A stretch of DNA of 64,000 nucleotides, taken from NCBI RefSeq assembly GCF_913777145.1, contig NZ_CAJYPS010000002.1, forward strand, positions 44,247-108,246, given 5' to 3'. Position 1 is the stretch's first letter; every line of letters starts with the position of its first letter. The stretch comes from an uncultured Roseateles sp. Lineage in GTDB: Bacteria; Pseudomonadota; Gammaproteobacteria; Burkholderiales; Burkholderiaceae_C. A program made the position numbers and the translations under genes. Shown in pieces: positions 26,319 through 33,927 of this stretch. The notes below the pieces were generated by a model. That model had not been told where the DNA came from. It searched no databases and worked only from the letters and a program-made list of their open reading frames with translations.

Positions 26319-27113
26319 TTACTGCGGCAGGTTGCCGGCCGGGCGCTTGAGCCACTTCTGCGAGAGCTTGTCCAGCTCGCCCGCCGCCTTGGCCTGCGCA
26401 ATGATCTCGTTGACCTTGGCCAGCAGCGCGTCCTCGCCCTTGGCCACGCCGATGTGGTTGGGGCTTTCCTTCAGCAGCAGCTTGAACTCCGCGCCCAGCG
26501 CCGGGTTGCGCTGCATCATCACCTCGGCCACCGACACGCCGGTCGCAATGAACTGGGTCTGGTGCGCGACGAAGGCGGCGACGGTCGCGTTGTTGTCCTC
26601 GAAGCGCTTGATCTCGGTGCCGGCGGGCGCGAGCTTGGTCAGCTCCTGATCCTCGATGGCGCCCCGGGTCGCGCCCACGCTCTTGCCGGCCAGTTCGGCC
26701 AGGCTGGTGAGCTTGCTGCCCTTGGGCCCGAAGATGCCCTGGAAGAAGGGCGAGTAGGCGGCCGTGAAGTTGATGACCTTCTCGCGCTCCGGGTTCTTGC
26801 CCAGCGTGGAGATCACCAGGTCGGCCTTCTTGCTCTGCAGGTAGGGAATTCGGTTGGGGCTGGACACCGGCACCAGCTCCAGCTTCACGCCCAGCTTGTC
26901 GGCGATCAGGCGGGCCATGTCGATGTCCAGGCCCTGGGGGGCCATGTCCACGCCGACGAAGCCGTAGGGCGGGTAGTCGGTGGGCACGGCCACCTTGATC
27001 AGCTTGTTCTTCTGGATGTCAGCCAGCGCGGTCTGCGCCTGCGCGAGACCCGCGCTGGCGGCCATTGCGAGGCCCAGGGCGGCGGACAGGATTTGGCGTT
27101 TCGTCAGGCTCAC
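26319..27113 (-). CDS. Polar amino acid ABC transporter substrate-binding protein
   Basis: This 264-residue periplasmic protein has a signal peptide (RQILSAALGLAMAASAGLAQ) and a family-3 binding fold: KLIKVAVPTDYPPYGFVGVD, GLDIDMARLIADKLGVKLEL, DLVISTLGKNPEREKVINFT and LAGKSVGATRGAIEDQEL. The start is a GTG at 27111-27113 that overlaps the GntR stop as GTGA, with GGAG seven bases upstream. It delivers an amino acid or similar ligand to the permease pair below. The ligand class is not resolvable by eye. Confidence 0.9.
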   Translation of the reverse strand: MSLTKRQILSAALGLAMAASAGLAQAQTALADIQKNKLIKVAVPTDYPPYGFVGVDMAPQGLDIDMARLIADKLGVKLELVPVSSPNRIPYLQSKKADLVISTLGKNPEREKVINFTAAYSPFFQGIFGPKGSKLTSLAELAGKSVGATRGAIEDQELTKLAPAGTEIKRFEDNNATVAAFVAHQTQFIATGVSVAEVMMQRNPALGAEFKLLLKESPNHIGVAKGEDALLAKVNEIIAQAKAAGELDKLSQKWLKRPAGNLPQ

Positions 27114-27853
27114 AGCAGATCTCCTAGGTAGGTGGCGGAGGCAGGGGAGGCGTCGCGCGCGGCGCTCGCCGGTGGGGAAGCGGGGGGCTGGACCGGGGCC
27201 AGGGCTTGCCTGAGCTCGGCCAGCGGGTCGTCGTCGGGCGCGGCGCGGCGCAGCGCCTGCTGCACCTGGCCGATGTGGGCGGCCATCAGCGCCTCGGCGC
27301 GGGGGCTGTCGCCGGCCTGCAGCGCCTGCACGATCTCCACATGCTCGGCGCAGGACTGCACCGCGTCATGCGTGGACTGGTAGAGCATCGCGATCAGCGT
27401 GGTGCGCGCGGTCAGGTCGCGCAGCAGGTCGGCCAGCAGCTGGTTGCCCAGGCATTCCGCCAGGCACACATGAAAGTCGCCCAGCAGGTAGCTGCGCCGG
27501 CCCACGTCGGGCCCGGCCAGCGCCGCCTGCTCTTCGGCCAGATGCTGCTGCAGCCGCGCCAGCTGGGCCGCCTGCATGGGCTGGGCGCAGCGGATCAGGC
27601 CGGTCTCTATGACGCGGCGCGCATCGAAGGCCTCGCGCGACTGCGCCTCCGAGGGTTGGACGACGAACCAGCCGCGCCGCGAACTGACCGTGACGATGCC
27701 GCGCGCGGCCAGCTGCATCAGCGCCTCGCGCACCAGCGTGCGGCTGCAGTCGAACAGCAGCGCCAGCGACTGCTCGCCCAGCCGGGCCCCGGGCGCGAGC
27801 TTCTGCGCCAGGATGGCGGCCACGATGCGGTCGGCGATTTCGCTGGAGGACAT
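27110..27853 (-). CDS. GntR/FCD-family transcriptional regulator
   Basis: The 247-residue regulator has an N-terminal winged helix (SSEIADRIVAAILAQKLAPG, then LFDCSRTLVREALMQLAARG) and a C-terminal FCD ligand domain whose metal-type residues include EFxxxR- and H-containing helices (DFHVCLAECLGNQLLADLLR and HVEIVQALQAGDSPRAEALM). It is the first gene of the amino acid transporter operon and overlaps the binding-protein start by 4 bp. It is thus likely to be autoregulated and to switch the operon with substrate. The start at 27853 fits the family length; the frame is open further upstream but that part is not GntR-like. Confidence 0.86.
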   Translation of the reverse strand: MSSSEIADRIVAAILAQKLAPGARLGEQSLALLFDCSRTLVREALMQLAARGIVTVSSRRGWFVVQPSEAQSREAFDARRVIETGLIRCAQPMQAAQLARLQQHLAEEQAALAGPDVGRRSYLLGDFHVCLAECLGNQLLADLLRDLTARTTLIAMLYQSTHDAVQSCAEHVEIVQALQAGDSPRAEALMAAHIGQVQQALRRAAPDDDPLAELRQALAPVQPPASPPASAARDASPASATYLGDLL

Positions 27854-27896
27854 GGTGAGCCCTCTGCAGCGAGAACCGTGCCAACGGTGCACAGGC

Positions 27897-27908
27897 CTTG
27901 TATGCAAG
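27897..27908. promoter_or_regulatory. Candidate GntR/FCD operator
   Basis: CTTGTATGCAAG is a near-perfect palindrome of the TTGTATACAA kind bound by FCD-type GntR regulators. It lies 43 bp upstream of the GntR start codon, a place suited to autoregulation of the amino acid transport operon. Confidence 0.4.
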
Positions 27909-28075
27909 ATTTGCGCACCAAGCGTGCATGCCCAGCCGGAACTTGGGGCGGCCCGCACCGCGCCGGGGCGCGCCCTGAGCTCAGCCCTAGTCCGCTGGAT
28001 CAGGGAGAACTCGGCCTTTGACATGCCCGCCGGTCACGCGGGGCCTCGCTAACATCACGCCCGCCGCCGCCCTCC

Positions 28076-28855
28076 ATGCCCGCAAGACTCGCTGCCCTGC
28101 TGCTCACCGCCCTGCTCTGCGGCACCACCCAGGGGCAGGCCTTGCAGATCGTGGGCACCGATGTGCCGCCGCTGATCTACCAGCATCAGGGCCGTGTGCA
28201 GGGCTTTTGCGTGGACCTGGTGCAGGCGCTCCAGCAGCGGCTCAAGGACGACGCCCCCATCCAGTTGCTGCCCTGGCCGCGCGTGATCGCGATGGCCCAG
28301 ACCTCGGCCGACGTGCTGCTGGTCTGCCCCAAGCGCACCCGCGAGCGCGAAGACCGGTTTCAGTGGGTGGGGCCGCTCCACACCTCGCGGACCTTCTTCT
28401 ACGTGCGCGCCGACAGTCCGGTACGTCTGCGCAGCCTGGAGCAGGCCCGCACGCTCAGCGGCGTGCTGCTGCCGCGCGCGTCCTATTCGTATGAATGGCT
28501 GCAGGCCCAGGGCTTCGACAACCTCAAGCCCATAGGCGGCACCGGCATCAACCCGCTGCGCATGCTGATGGCCGGCCGCGAGCCGGCCCTGGTGCTGGAG
28601 GACACGCAGCTGCAGGCGCTGCTGGACGAGGCCGAGTTGCCCGCCCACAGCGTGCGCCCGGCCTACCTCGCGCTGGTGACCGACGGCTACCTGGCCTTTT
28701 CAACCGCCACCGCGGCCACGCGCGTGCGCGCCTGGCAACAGCAGCTGGACCAGATGAAGCGCGATGGCAGCTACGAGGCGCTGCACCAGCGCTGGTTCGG
28801 GCGCAAGCCCGGCGCCGAGCTGATGCGTACGGGCCTGCCCGCCTCCGGGCGCTGA
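28076..28855 (+). CDS. Orphan periplasmic binding protein, family 3
   Basis: This 259-residue protein has a signal peptide (ARLAALLLTALLCGTTQGQA) followed by a family-3 solute-binding fold: LQIVGTDVPPLIYQHQGRVQ, GFCVDLVQALQQRL, VIAMAQTSADVLLVCPKRTR and MKRDGSYEALHQRWFG near the end. No permease or ATPase is attached and it is encoded divergently from the GntR-led transport operon. The atypical TSADVLLVCPKRT in place of the usual signature suggests a sensory or unusual ligand role. No clear ribosome-binding site precedes the ATG. Confidence 0.8.
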   Translation: MPARLAALLLTALLCGTTQGQALQIVGTDVPPLIYQHQGRVQGFCVDLVQALQQRLKDDAPIQLLPWPRVIAMAQTSADVLLVCPKRTREREDRFQWVGPLHTSRTFFYVRADSPVRLRSLEQARTLSGVLLPRASYSYEWLQAQGFDNLKPIGGTGINPLRMLMAGREPALVLEDTQLQALLDEAELPAHSVRPAYLALVTDGYLAFSTATAATRVRAWQQQLDQMKRDGSYEALHQRWFGRKPGAELMRTGLPASGR

Positions 28856-28873
28856 ACCCGGCGCCCGCGGCGC

Positions 28874-29047
28874 TCAGCGCCGCTGCGGCTTCACGACCCA
28901 GGCATCCATCCAGTCCGCGCCCGGGCGCCGGGCGGCGGTGTCGCGCGGCGCGCTGGGGCCGCTCACGCACAGGCGTGACACCTGGGCCGGCGCACGCGGG
29001 CGGGCCAGCGCTTCGGAAGACGGCGAGCGGGGATGGCGGTCGCGCAT
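28874..29047 (-). CDS. Small basic hypothetical protein (57 residues)
   Basis: This frame encodes MRDRHPRSPSSEALARPRAP followed by 37 residues ending in WMDAWVVKPQRR. AAGGAG sits six bases before the ATG, which is one of the better ribosome-binding sites of the region. The protein is strongly basic, Pro-, Arg- and Ala-rich, probably disordered, with two Trp near the C-terminus. I do not recognise a family. It converges with the orphan binding-protein gene, and 140 bp without other coding lie upstream. Confidence 0.45.
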   Translation of the reverse strand: MRDRHPRSPSSEALARPRAPAQVSRLCVSGPSAPRDTAARRPGADWMDAWVVKPQRR

Positions 29048-29187
29048 CGGGAACTCCTTCATCACAGCGCCGCAACAGCTTTGGGGGCGGCGTGGACTCA
29101 CTGTAGGCCGCCGGGTGTCAAGACCGTGTGCAGCCTCGGTGAACAAGCGTCAAGGCCGCATCAAGAACACCCCCGCCCGCCGCCGGT

Positions 29188-29802
29188 TCAGGCCCCGAGG
29201 GCGGCGATGGTCTGCTCCGCGTCGGCCAGCGCCTGCTGGCGCACCGCGTCGCCCATGGCCACGCCCTCGGCGCGCACGATGCGCACATCGGTGATGCCCA
29301 GGAAGCCGAACACCGCGCGCAGATAGCTTTCCTGGTGCTCCAGCGCCTCGGGCGCGGCGCCGTCGGCATAGCGGCCGCCGCGGCTGGACGCAATGATCAG
29401 CGTCTTGCCGCCGGCCAGGCCCTCGGGGCCCTTCTCGGTGTAGCGGAAGCTGCGCCCGGCCTGCGCGATGCGGTCTATCCAGGCCTTGAGCTGGCTGGGC
29501 ACCGAGAAGTTGTACATGGGCGCGCCCAGCACGATCACGTCGGCAGCCAGGAACTGGGTCAGCAGGCGCTCGGTCACCTCGTTCTCGCGGCGCTGGGCCT
29601 CGGTCCAGGCCGCCTCGGGCAGGCCCATGCGGGGCGCCAGCGCCGCGCCGTCCAGATGGGCCGGCGGCTCGGCCGCCAGGTCCAGTGTCTGCACGTGGGT
29701 GCCGGGATGCTGGGCCTGCCAGCGGGCGGTGATGCGGCGCGTCAGCTGGCGCGACACGGAGGCTTCGCCCAGCGGGCTGGAATCGACTTGCAACAGTTTC
29801 AT
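29188..29802 (-). CDS. azoR: FMN-dependent NADH-azoreductase
   Basis: The 204-residue flavoprotein starts [20 protein letters not shown], the FMN phosphate-binding loop of the AzoR/NQO family, and has [20 protein letters not shown] and [20 protein letters not shown], all typical. It would reduce quinones, azo or nitro compounds using NADH, usually as a protective cytoplasmic enzyme. It is divergent from a LysR regulator starting at 29906, a common pairing for quinone-responsive azoreductases. Confidence 0.9.
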   Translation of the reverse strand: MKLLQVDSSPLGEASVSRQLTRRITARWQAQHPGTHVQTLDLAAEPPAHLDGAALAPRMGLPEAAWTEAQRRENEVTERLLTQFLAADVIVLGAPMYNFSVPSQLKAWIDRIAQAGRSFRYTEKGPEGLAGGKTLIIASSRGGRYADGAAPEALEHQESYLRAVFGFLGITDVRIVRAEGVAMGDAVRQQALADAEQTIAALGA

Positions 29803-29905
29803 GGAGCGCTTTCTCAAGCAATGGCAATGGCTTGATATTGCCGACAAGACAAACTATCGATAAGCCCGCAAGATCAGAACTTTTCGTCCCACAGGCAGAA
29901 CAACC

Positions 29906-30838
29906 ATGCAGGACCTGAACGACATGGCCTATTTCGCCGAGGTGGTGGAGCGCGGCGGCTTTTCGGCCGCGGCGCGGGCGCTGGGCCTGCCCAAGTCACG
30001 CCTGTCGCGCCGGGTGGCGGAACTGGAGGCCCGGCTGGGCGTGCGCCTGCTGCAGCGCACCACCCGCAAGCTGTCGCTGACCGAGGCGGGCGAGCTCTAC
30101 CACCGCCACTGCCAGGCGATGCGCGAGGCCGCCGACGCGGCCGGCGAGGCCATCGCCCAGGTGCAGAGCGAACCCCGCGGCACCGTGCGACTGAGCTGCC
30201 CGGTGTCGCTGGCCCAGGACGTGATAGGCGCCTTGCTGCCGCAGTTCATGGCCCGCCACCCCCTGGTGCGCGTGGAGATGCAGGTCACCAACCGCGTGGT
30301 GGACCTGGTGCAGGAAGGGCTGGACGTGGCGCTGCGTGTGCGCAGCACGCTGCAGGACAGCGGCAGCCTGGTCGTGAAGCGGCTGGGCCAGAGCAACGGC
30401 GTGCTGGTGGCCAGCCCGGCGCTGCTGGCGCAGCACGGCACGCCCGCGACGCCCGAGGCGCTGACGCGCCTGCCGTCGCTGGCGATGTCGGCCCAGGACG
30501 GGCGCAGCCCGATGTCGCTGCTGGGCCCGGAGGGCCGGCGCCTGGAACTGCAGTTGCAGCCGGTCTATGTGGCCGACGACCTGCTGACGCTGCGCAGCGC
30601 CGCGCTGGCCGGCACCGGCATGGCGCTGCTGCCGGACTTCATGGTGCGCGCCGCGCTGGCCGACGGGCGGCTGCAGCAGGTGCTGCCGGGCTGGGCGCCG
30701 CCACCGGGCGTGGTGCACGCGGTCTTCCCGTCGCGCCGCGGCCTGGCGCCCGCGGTGCGGCGCCTGCTGGACTTCCTGGGCGAGCATGTCACCGACGACA
30801 GCCTGCAGGGCTGCCCGGCCCACACGCCGGGTTGCTGA
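29906..30838 (+). CDS. LysR-type transcriptional regulator
   Basis: This 310-residue regulator has the LysR helix-turn-helix (MAYFAEVVERGGFSAAARAL, LPKSRLSRRVAELEARLG) and an effector domain of the CrgA/DsdC-like group (GTVRLSCPVSLAQDVIGALL). It is divergent from azoR with 103 bp between, so it probably controls azoR in response to an electrophile or quinone. The C-terminal tail (TDDSLQGCPAHTPGC) holds two cysteines that could be redox-sensitive, which is speculation. Confidence 0.88.
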   Translation: MQDLNDMAYFAEVVERGGFSAAARALGLPKSRLSRRVAELEARLGVRLLQRTTRKLSLTEAGELYHRHCQAMREAADAAGEAIAQVQSEPRGTVRLSCPVSLAQDVIGALLPQFMARHPLVRVEMQVTNRVVDLVQEGLDVALRVRSTLQDSGSLVVKRLGQSNGVLVASPALLAQHGTPATPEALTRLPSLAMSAQDGRSPMSLLGPEGRRLELQLQPVYVADDLLTLRSAALAGTGMALLPDFMVRAALADGRLQQVLPGWAPPPGVVHAVFPSRRGLAPAVRRLLDFLGEHVTDDSLQGCPAHTPGC

Positions 30839-30844
30839 AAGCGC

Positions 30845-31804
30845 TCAGCCCTCGTCGGGGCAGTGCTGTATCTCCACGGTCGTGTGCACGATCTCCTCGT
30901 GCACCGACAGCCAGCGCCGCACCTCGGCCGGCGTCAGGGTCTGGTCGTGCGTGACCAGGCCCAGCGCACAGGCATAGCTGGCCTTGCCGACCCGCCACAC
31001 ATGCAGGTCGGCAATCATGGTGTGGCTGGCCGCGCCCTGCTCGGCGATCACCTCGCGGATCTCGTCGACGACCGGGTGGTCCATCTCGCGGTCCAGCAGC
31101 ACCTTGGCGGTCTCGGCGATCAGGTTCCTGGCCCAGGCCGCAACCACCACCGCACCGACGATGCCCATCACCGGGTCCAGCCAGCTCCAGCCGTACAGCC
31201 AGCCGCCGGCCAGCGCCACCAGCGCCGCCACCGAGGTGGCCGCGTCCGCCAGCACATGCACATAGGCGGACTTGAGGTTGAGGTCGTGGTGGTGGTCGTG
31301 CGGATGGTCGTGACCGTGGTGGTGATGCCCGTGGTCATGGCCGTGATGATGGGCCGCGCCCAGCAGCCAGGCCGACACCAGGTTCACGCCCAGGCCCAGC
31401 GCCGCGATCGACATCGCCTCGGGGTAATGGATGGCCTCGGGGCGGAACAGCCGTTCCACCGAGCCATAGAGCATCAGCACCACGATGACCAGCAGGAACA
31501 CCGCGCTCGCAAAGCCGCCCAGCACCTCGATCTTCCAGGTGCCGAACGCATAGCGCGGGTCACGCGCGAGCCGGCGCGCGGCGGTGTAGGCGAAGGTGCT
31601 GAGGCCTATGGCCACCGCATGGCTGCTCATGTGGAAGCCATCCGCCAGCAGCGCCATGGAGTTGTAGAACCAGCCGGCCGCGATCTCCGCCACCATCATC
31701 GCGGCGGTCAGCCACAGCACCCAGCGCGTGCTGCGCTCGGCGGCGGCATTGCCGGCGTCGAAGACATGGTCGTGCTGCCAGGCACTCAGGTCATGGGTGT
31801 GCAT
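30845..31804 (-). CDS. dmeF: Cation diffusion facilitator, DmeF type
   Basis: The 319-residue metal exporter starts MHTHDLSAWQHDHVFDAGNA and has six helices, a metal site ADGFHMSSHA in helix two, HVLADAATSVAAL in helix five, and a histidine-rich loop (HHHGHDHGHHHHGHDHPHDH) between helices four and five. These match DmeF-type pumps, known for Co and Ni export. It lies only 13 bp downstream of the TMEM165/GDT1 gene that has a manganese riboswitch in its leader, so manganese is also a possible substrate. The cytoplasmic C-terminal domain has HTMIADLHVWRVG. Confidence 0.85.
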   Translation of the reverse strand: MHTHDLSAWQHDHVFDAGNAAAERSTRWVLWLTAAMMVAEIAAGWFYNSMALLADGFHMSSHAVAIGLSTFAYTAARRLARDPRYAFGTWKIEVLGGFASAVFLLVIVVLMLYGSVERLFRPEAIHYPEAMSIAALGLGVNLVSAWLLGAAHHHGHDHGHHHHGHDHPHDHHHDLNLKSAYVHVLADAATSVAALVALAGGWLYGWSWLDPVMGIVGAVVVAAWARNLIAETAKVLLDREMDHPVVDEIREVIAEQGAASHTMIADLHVWRVGKASYACALGLVTHDQTLTPAEVRRWLSVHEEIVHTTVEIQHCPDEG

Positions 31805-31817
31805 AGGGTTCAGACTC

Positions 31818-32390
31818 TCAGAACAGTTGGCCGACGTTGAACAGCGTCAGCAGGCCCAGGATCGCGAAGATCACGGCCGCGATGCCGTGCACCAGTTGCA
31901 TAGACACCTTCTTCGCGATTTTGTCGCCCAGGAAGACCGCCGGCACATTGGCCAGCATCATGCCCAGCGTCGTGCCCATCACCACCTGCACGATCTCAGG
32001 GAAGCGCGCGGCCAGCGCCACGGTCGCGATCTGGGTCTTGTCGCCCATCTCGGCCATGAAGAACGCGATCACCGTGGTGCCGAACACGCCGAAGCGGCGC
32101 GTGGCGGCGGCGTCTTCCTCGTCGATCTTGTCGGGCACCAGGATCCAGCCGGCCATGGCCAGGAAGGACAGGCCGATGACCCAGCGCAGGATGTCCGGGC
32201 CCAGCGCATGGGCCACCCAGCCGCCGACCGCACCGGCCGCCGCATGGTTGACCAGCGTGGCCACGAAGATGCCGAGGATGATGGGAATCGGGCGGCGAAA
32301 GGTCGCGGCCAGCACGATGGCGAGCAACTGGGTCTTGTCGCCCATCTCACCGAGTGCGACGACGCCGGTGGACACGAGAAAAGCTTCCAA
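31818..32390 (-). CDS. TMEM165/GDT1 family manganese transporter
   Basis: The 190-residue membrane protein carries the two family motifs, GEMGDKTQLLAIVLA near the N-terminus and AEMGDKTQIATVALA in the second half, each holding the E-x-G-D-K-T/S signature. Members export Mn (or Ca) from the cytoplasm. The best start is a TTG at 32388-32390, with GGAG seven bases upstream; it gives the normal family length. The open frame continues upstream but would run through the riboswitch, so it should not be used. The CDF pump gene follows after 13 bp. Confidence 0.85.
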   Translation of the reverse strand: MEAFLVSTGVVALGEMGDKTQLLAIVLAATFRRPIPIILGIFVATLVNHAAAGAVGGWVAHALGPDILRWVIGLSFLAMAGWILVPDKIDEEDAAATRRFGVFGTTVIAFFMAEMGDKTQIATVALAARFPEIVQVVMGTTLGMMLANVPAVFLGDKIAKKVSMQLVHGIAAVIFAILGLLTLFNVGQLF

Positions 32391-32454
32391 AAGGGATCTC
32401 CACGGGCCGGCACGAACAACCAAAGACCACGCCGCACCCCGGCCCAATCCGGTG

Positions 32455-32575
32455 GTGGCGCGGTCAAAGGTCTTGCCAGGCTGGATGCTGCCTGCGCCAT
32501 GGCGACACGCGGTGTCGGCCAAGTGTGTTGACGCAGGCCCCTGCGGGGTGCAGGGCGGCTACTCCCCAATGACGA
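32455..32575 (-). promoter_or_regulatory. yybP-ykoY family manganese riboswitch
   Basis: On the minus strand the leader contains TTGGGGAGTAGCCG near 32570-32557 and GGCAAGACCTTTGACCG near 32477-32461, with a variable arm between. These are the two conserved internal-loop segments of the yybP-ykoY riboswitch, as found upstream of E. coli alx and mntP. A possible -10 box TATAGT is at 32583-32588. The riboswitch precedes a TMEM165/GDT1 gene by about 65 bases, a typical regulated partner. High Mn is expected to open expression of the transporter and the CDF pump. Confidence 0.85.
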
Positions 32576-32609
32576 AGCGCAGACTATAGCCGAGCCGCCC
32601 CGCCCACCC

Positions 32610-33164
32610 TCAGAGCTGCAGCCGGCCCAGCACCCGCGGCGCGGGCTCGAAGCGCATCAGCACGATCTCGCCCGAAGCCGGAAACACGCCCGACAGCGCG
32701 GTGATGTTGACCTGGTGCGTGACCACCAGCAGCGCGCCCGGCCCGCGCCAGGCGGCCAGACGCCGGCGTGCGGCGTCCACGAAGCCCCGCTCGCGCTGCG
32801 GGTCCTCGAAGAAGGAGTTGAACAGCGGCTCGGGCTGCGGCGCGGCCAGGCCCAGCAGCTCGGCGGTCTCGCGGGTGCGGCACCACTGCGAATGCCACAG
32901 CGCGCCGACCGGCAGCTGGCGCGCCCGCAGCGCTTCGCCTATGCGCCGGGCCTGGGCGCGGCCTTGGTCGCTGAGGTTGCGCTGGCTGCTGCAGTCGTCC
33001 AGCCGAATGCCGGGCGGGTCGCCGCCGCCGGGCGCCAGCGCGTGGCGCATCAGCAGCACCAGGCCGTCGGGCGTTCGCAGCGCCTCGTCCTCGGGCGCGG
33101 CACGCAAACGAGCCGCCGCCAGCAGCGACAGCGCGACCAGCCCCTGGCGTCGGGTGAGCCTCAT
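32610..33164 (-). CDS. Histidine phosphatase family exported protein
   Basis: This 184-residue protein has a probable signal sequence (RQGLVALSLLAAARLRAAPE) and the branch-1 histidine phosphatase motif VLLMRHALAPGGGDP, with a second His in VVTHQVNITALSG. The spacing and DDCSSQRNLSDQGRAQARRI match the periplasmic family of about 180 residues. It lies 7 bp after the SDR gene on the same strand. Physiological substrate is unknown. Confidence 0.82.
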   Translation of the reverse strand: MRLTRRQGLVALSLLAAARLRAAPEDEALRTPDGLVLLMRHALAPGGGDPPGIRLDDCSSQRNLSDQGRAQARRIGEALRARQLPVGALWHSQWCRTRETAELLGLAAPQPEPLFNSFFEDPQRERGFVDAARRRLAAWRGPGALLVVTHQVNITALSGVFPASGEIVLMRFEPAPRVLGRLQL

Positions 33165-33171
33165 GCCGGCC

Positions 33172-33927
33172 TCAGCGCACCAGCGGCCGCACCGCGGTGA
33201 AGCCACCGTCCACCGGCAAGACCTGGCCCGTGATGCGGCCGGCCGCGGGCGACAGCAGCCAGTCCATCACCGCCGCCACCTCGTCCGGCCCCTGCACGCC
33301 GTCCGGGTGGGGCAGCGGGTACTGGCGCGCCGCGGCGGCCCGCATCTCGGGCGCGCGGGTCAGGCCGGCGCTCAGCGGCGTCTCGGTCAGGCCCGGCGCC
33401 ACCACGTTGAAGCGCAGGCCCTGCGGCGCATAGGTGGCCGCGGCGCTGCGCGCCAGGCCCTCGACACCGGCCTTGGCCGCCGCGATCACCTCGTGGTTGG
33501 CCACGCCCACGCGCGCCACCACCGAGCTGCACAGCACGGCGGAGCCGGGCCGGCCGGCCGCGCGCAGCGCCTCCACCCAGGCGCTGAGCGTGTAGACCGT
33601 GCTGTCCAGGTTGACCCGCAGCAGCTCGCGCGCCTGCACGGCCGGCGTGCGATGCAGCGGCGCGATCAGCGTGCTGCCGACGCAGTGCGCCAGCAGCGCC
33701 GGCGGCTCGCCCCAGGCCTCGCGGCAGGCGGCCACCGCCTGGGCCGCACCCTCGGGCGTGCTCGCGTCCACCGCCAGATGCAGCTCGGCCGCCAGGTCCG
33801 CCAGACGCTGGGCGTCGCGGCTGGTCACCGCCACGCGCAGGCCGCGGGCACGCAGCCGGGCCACCAGCGCCCGGCCTATGCCGCCGGCGCCGCCAGTGAC
33901 CAGTGCGGTTTGAAATGCTTGCGCCAT
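33172..33927 (-). CDS. Short-chain dehydrogenase/reductase-like protein lacking catalytic Tyr
   Basis: The 251-residue protein has the nucleotide site TGGAGGIGRALVARL, the NAG-equivalent region (LLAHCVGSTLIAPLHRTP), the serine segment AVLCSSVVARVG, and the C-terminal GQVLPVDGGFTAVRPL. Where the catalytic YxxxK should be, the sequence reads NHEVIAAAKAGVEGL, so Lys is kept but Tyr is replaced by Ile. It may not be a normal oxidoreductase. The start overlaps the stop of the FAD-oxidoreductase gene as TGATG, with AGGAG upstream. The SDR, FAD protein and DCC protein form one operon. Confidence 0.8.
   Translation of the reverse strand: MAQAFQTALVTGGAGGIGRALVARLRARGLRVAVTSRDAQRLADLAAELHLAVDASTPEGAAQAVAACREAWGEPPALLAHCVGSTLIAPLHRTPAVQARELLRVNLDSTVYTLSAWVEALRAAGRPGSAVLCSSVVARVGVANHEVIAAAKAGVEGLARSAAATYAPQGLRFNVVAPGLTETPLSAGLTRAPEMRAAAARQYPLPHPDGVQGPDEVAAVMDWLLSPAAGRITGQVLPVDGGFTAVRPLVR

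Noticed and set aside
31281..31350. A repetitive GTGGT/ATGGTC-like stretch.
   Set aside because: It is the codon pattern of the histidine-rich loop of the CDF pump and not an independent repeat element.
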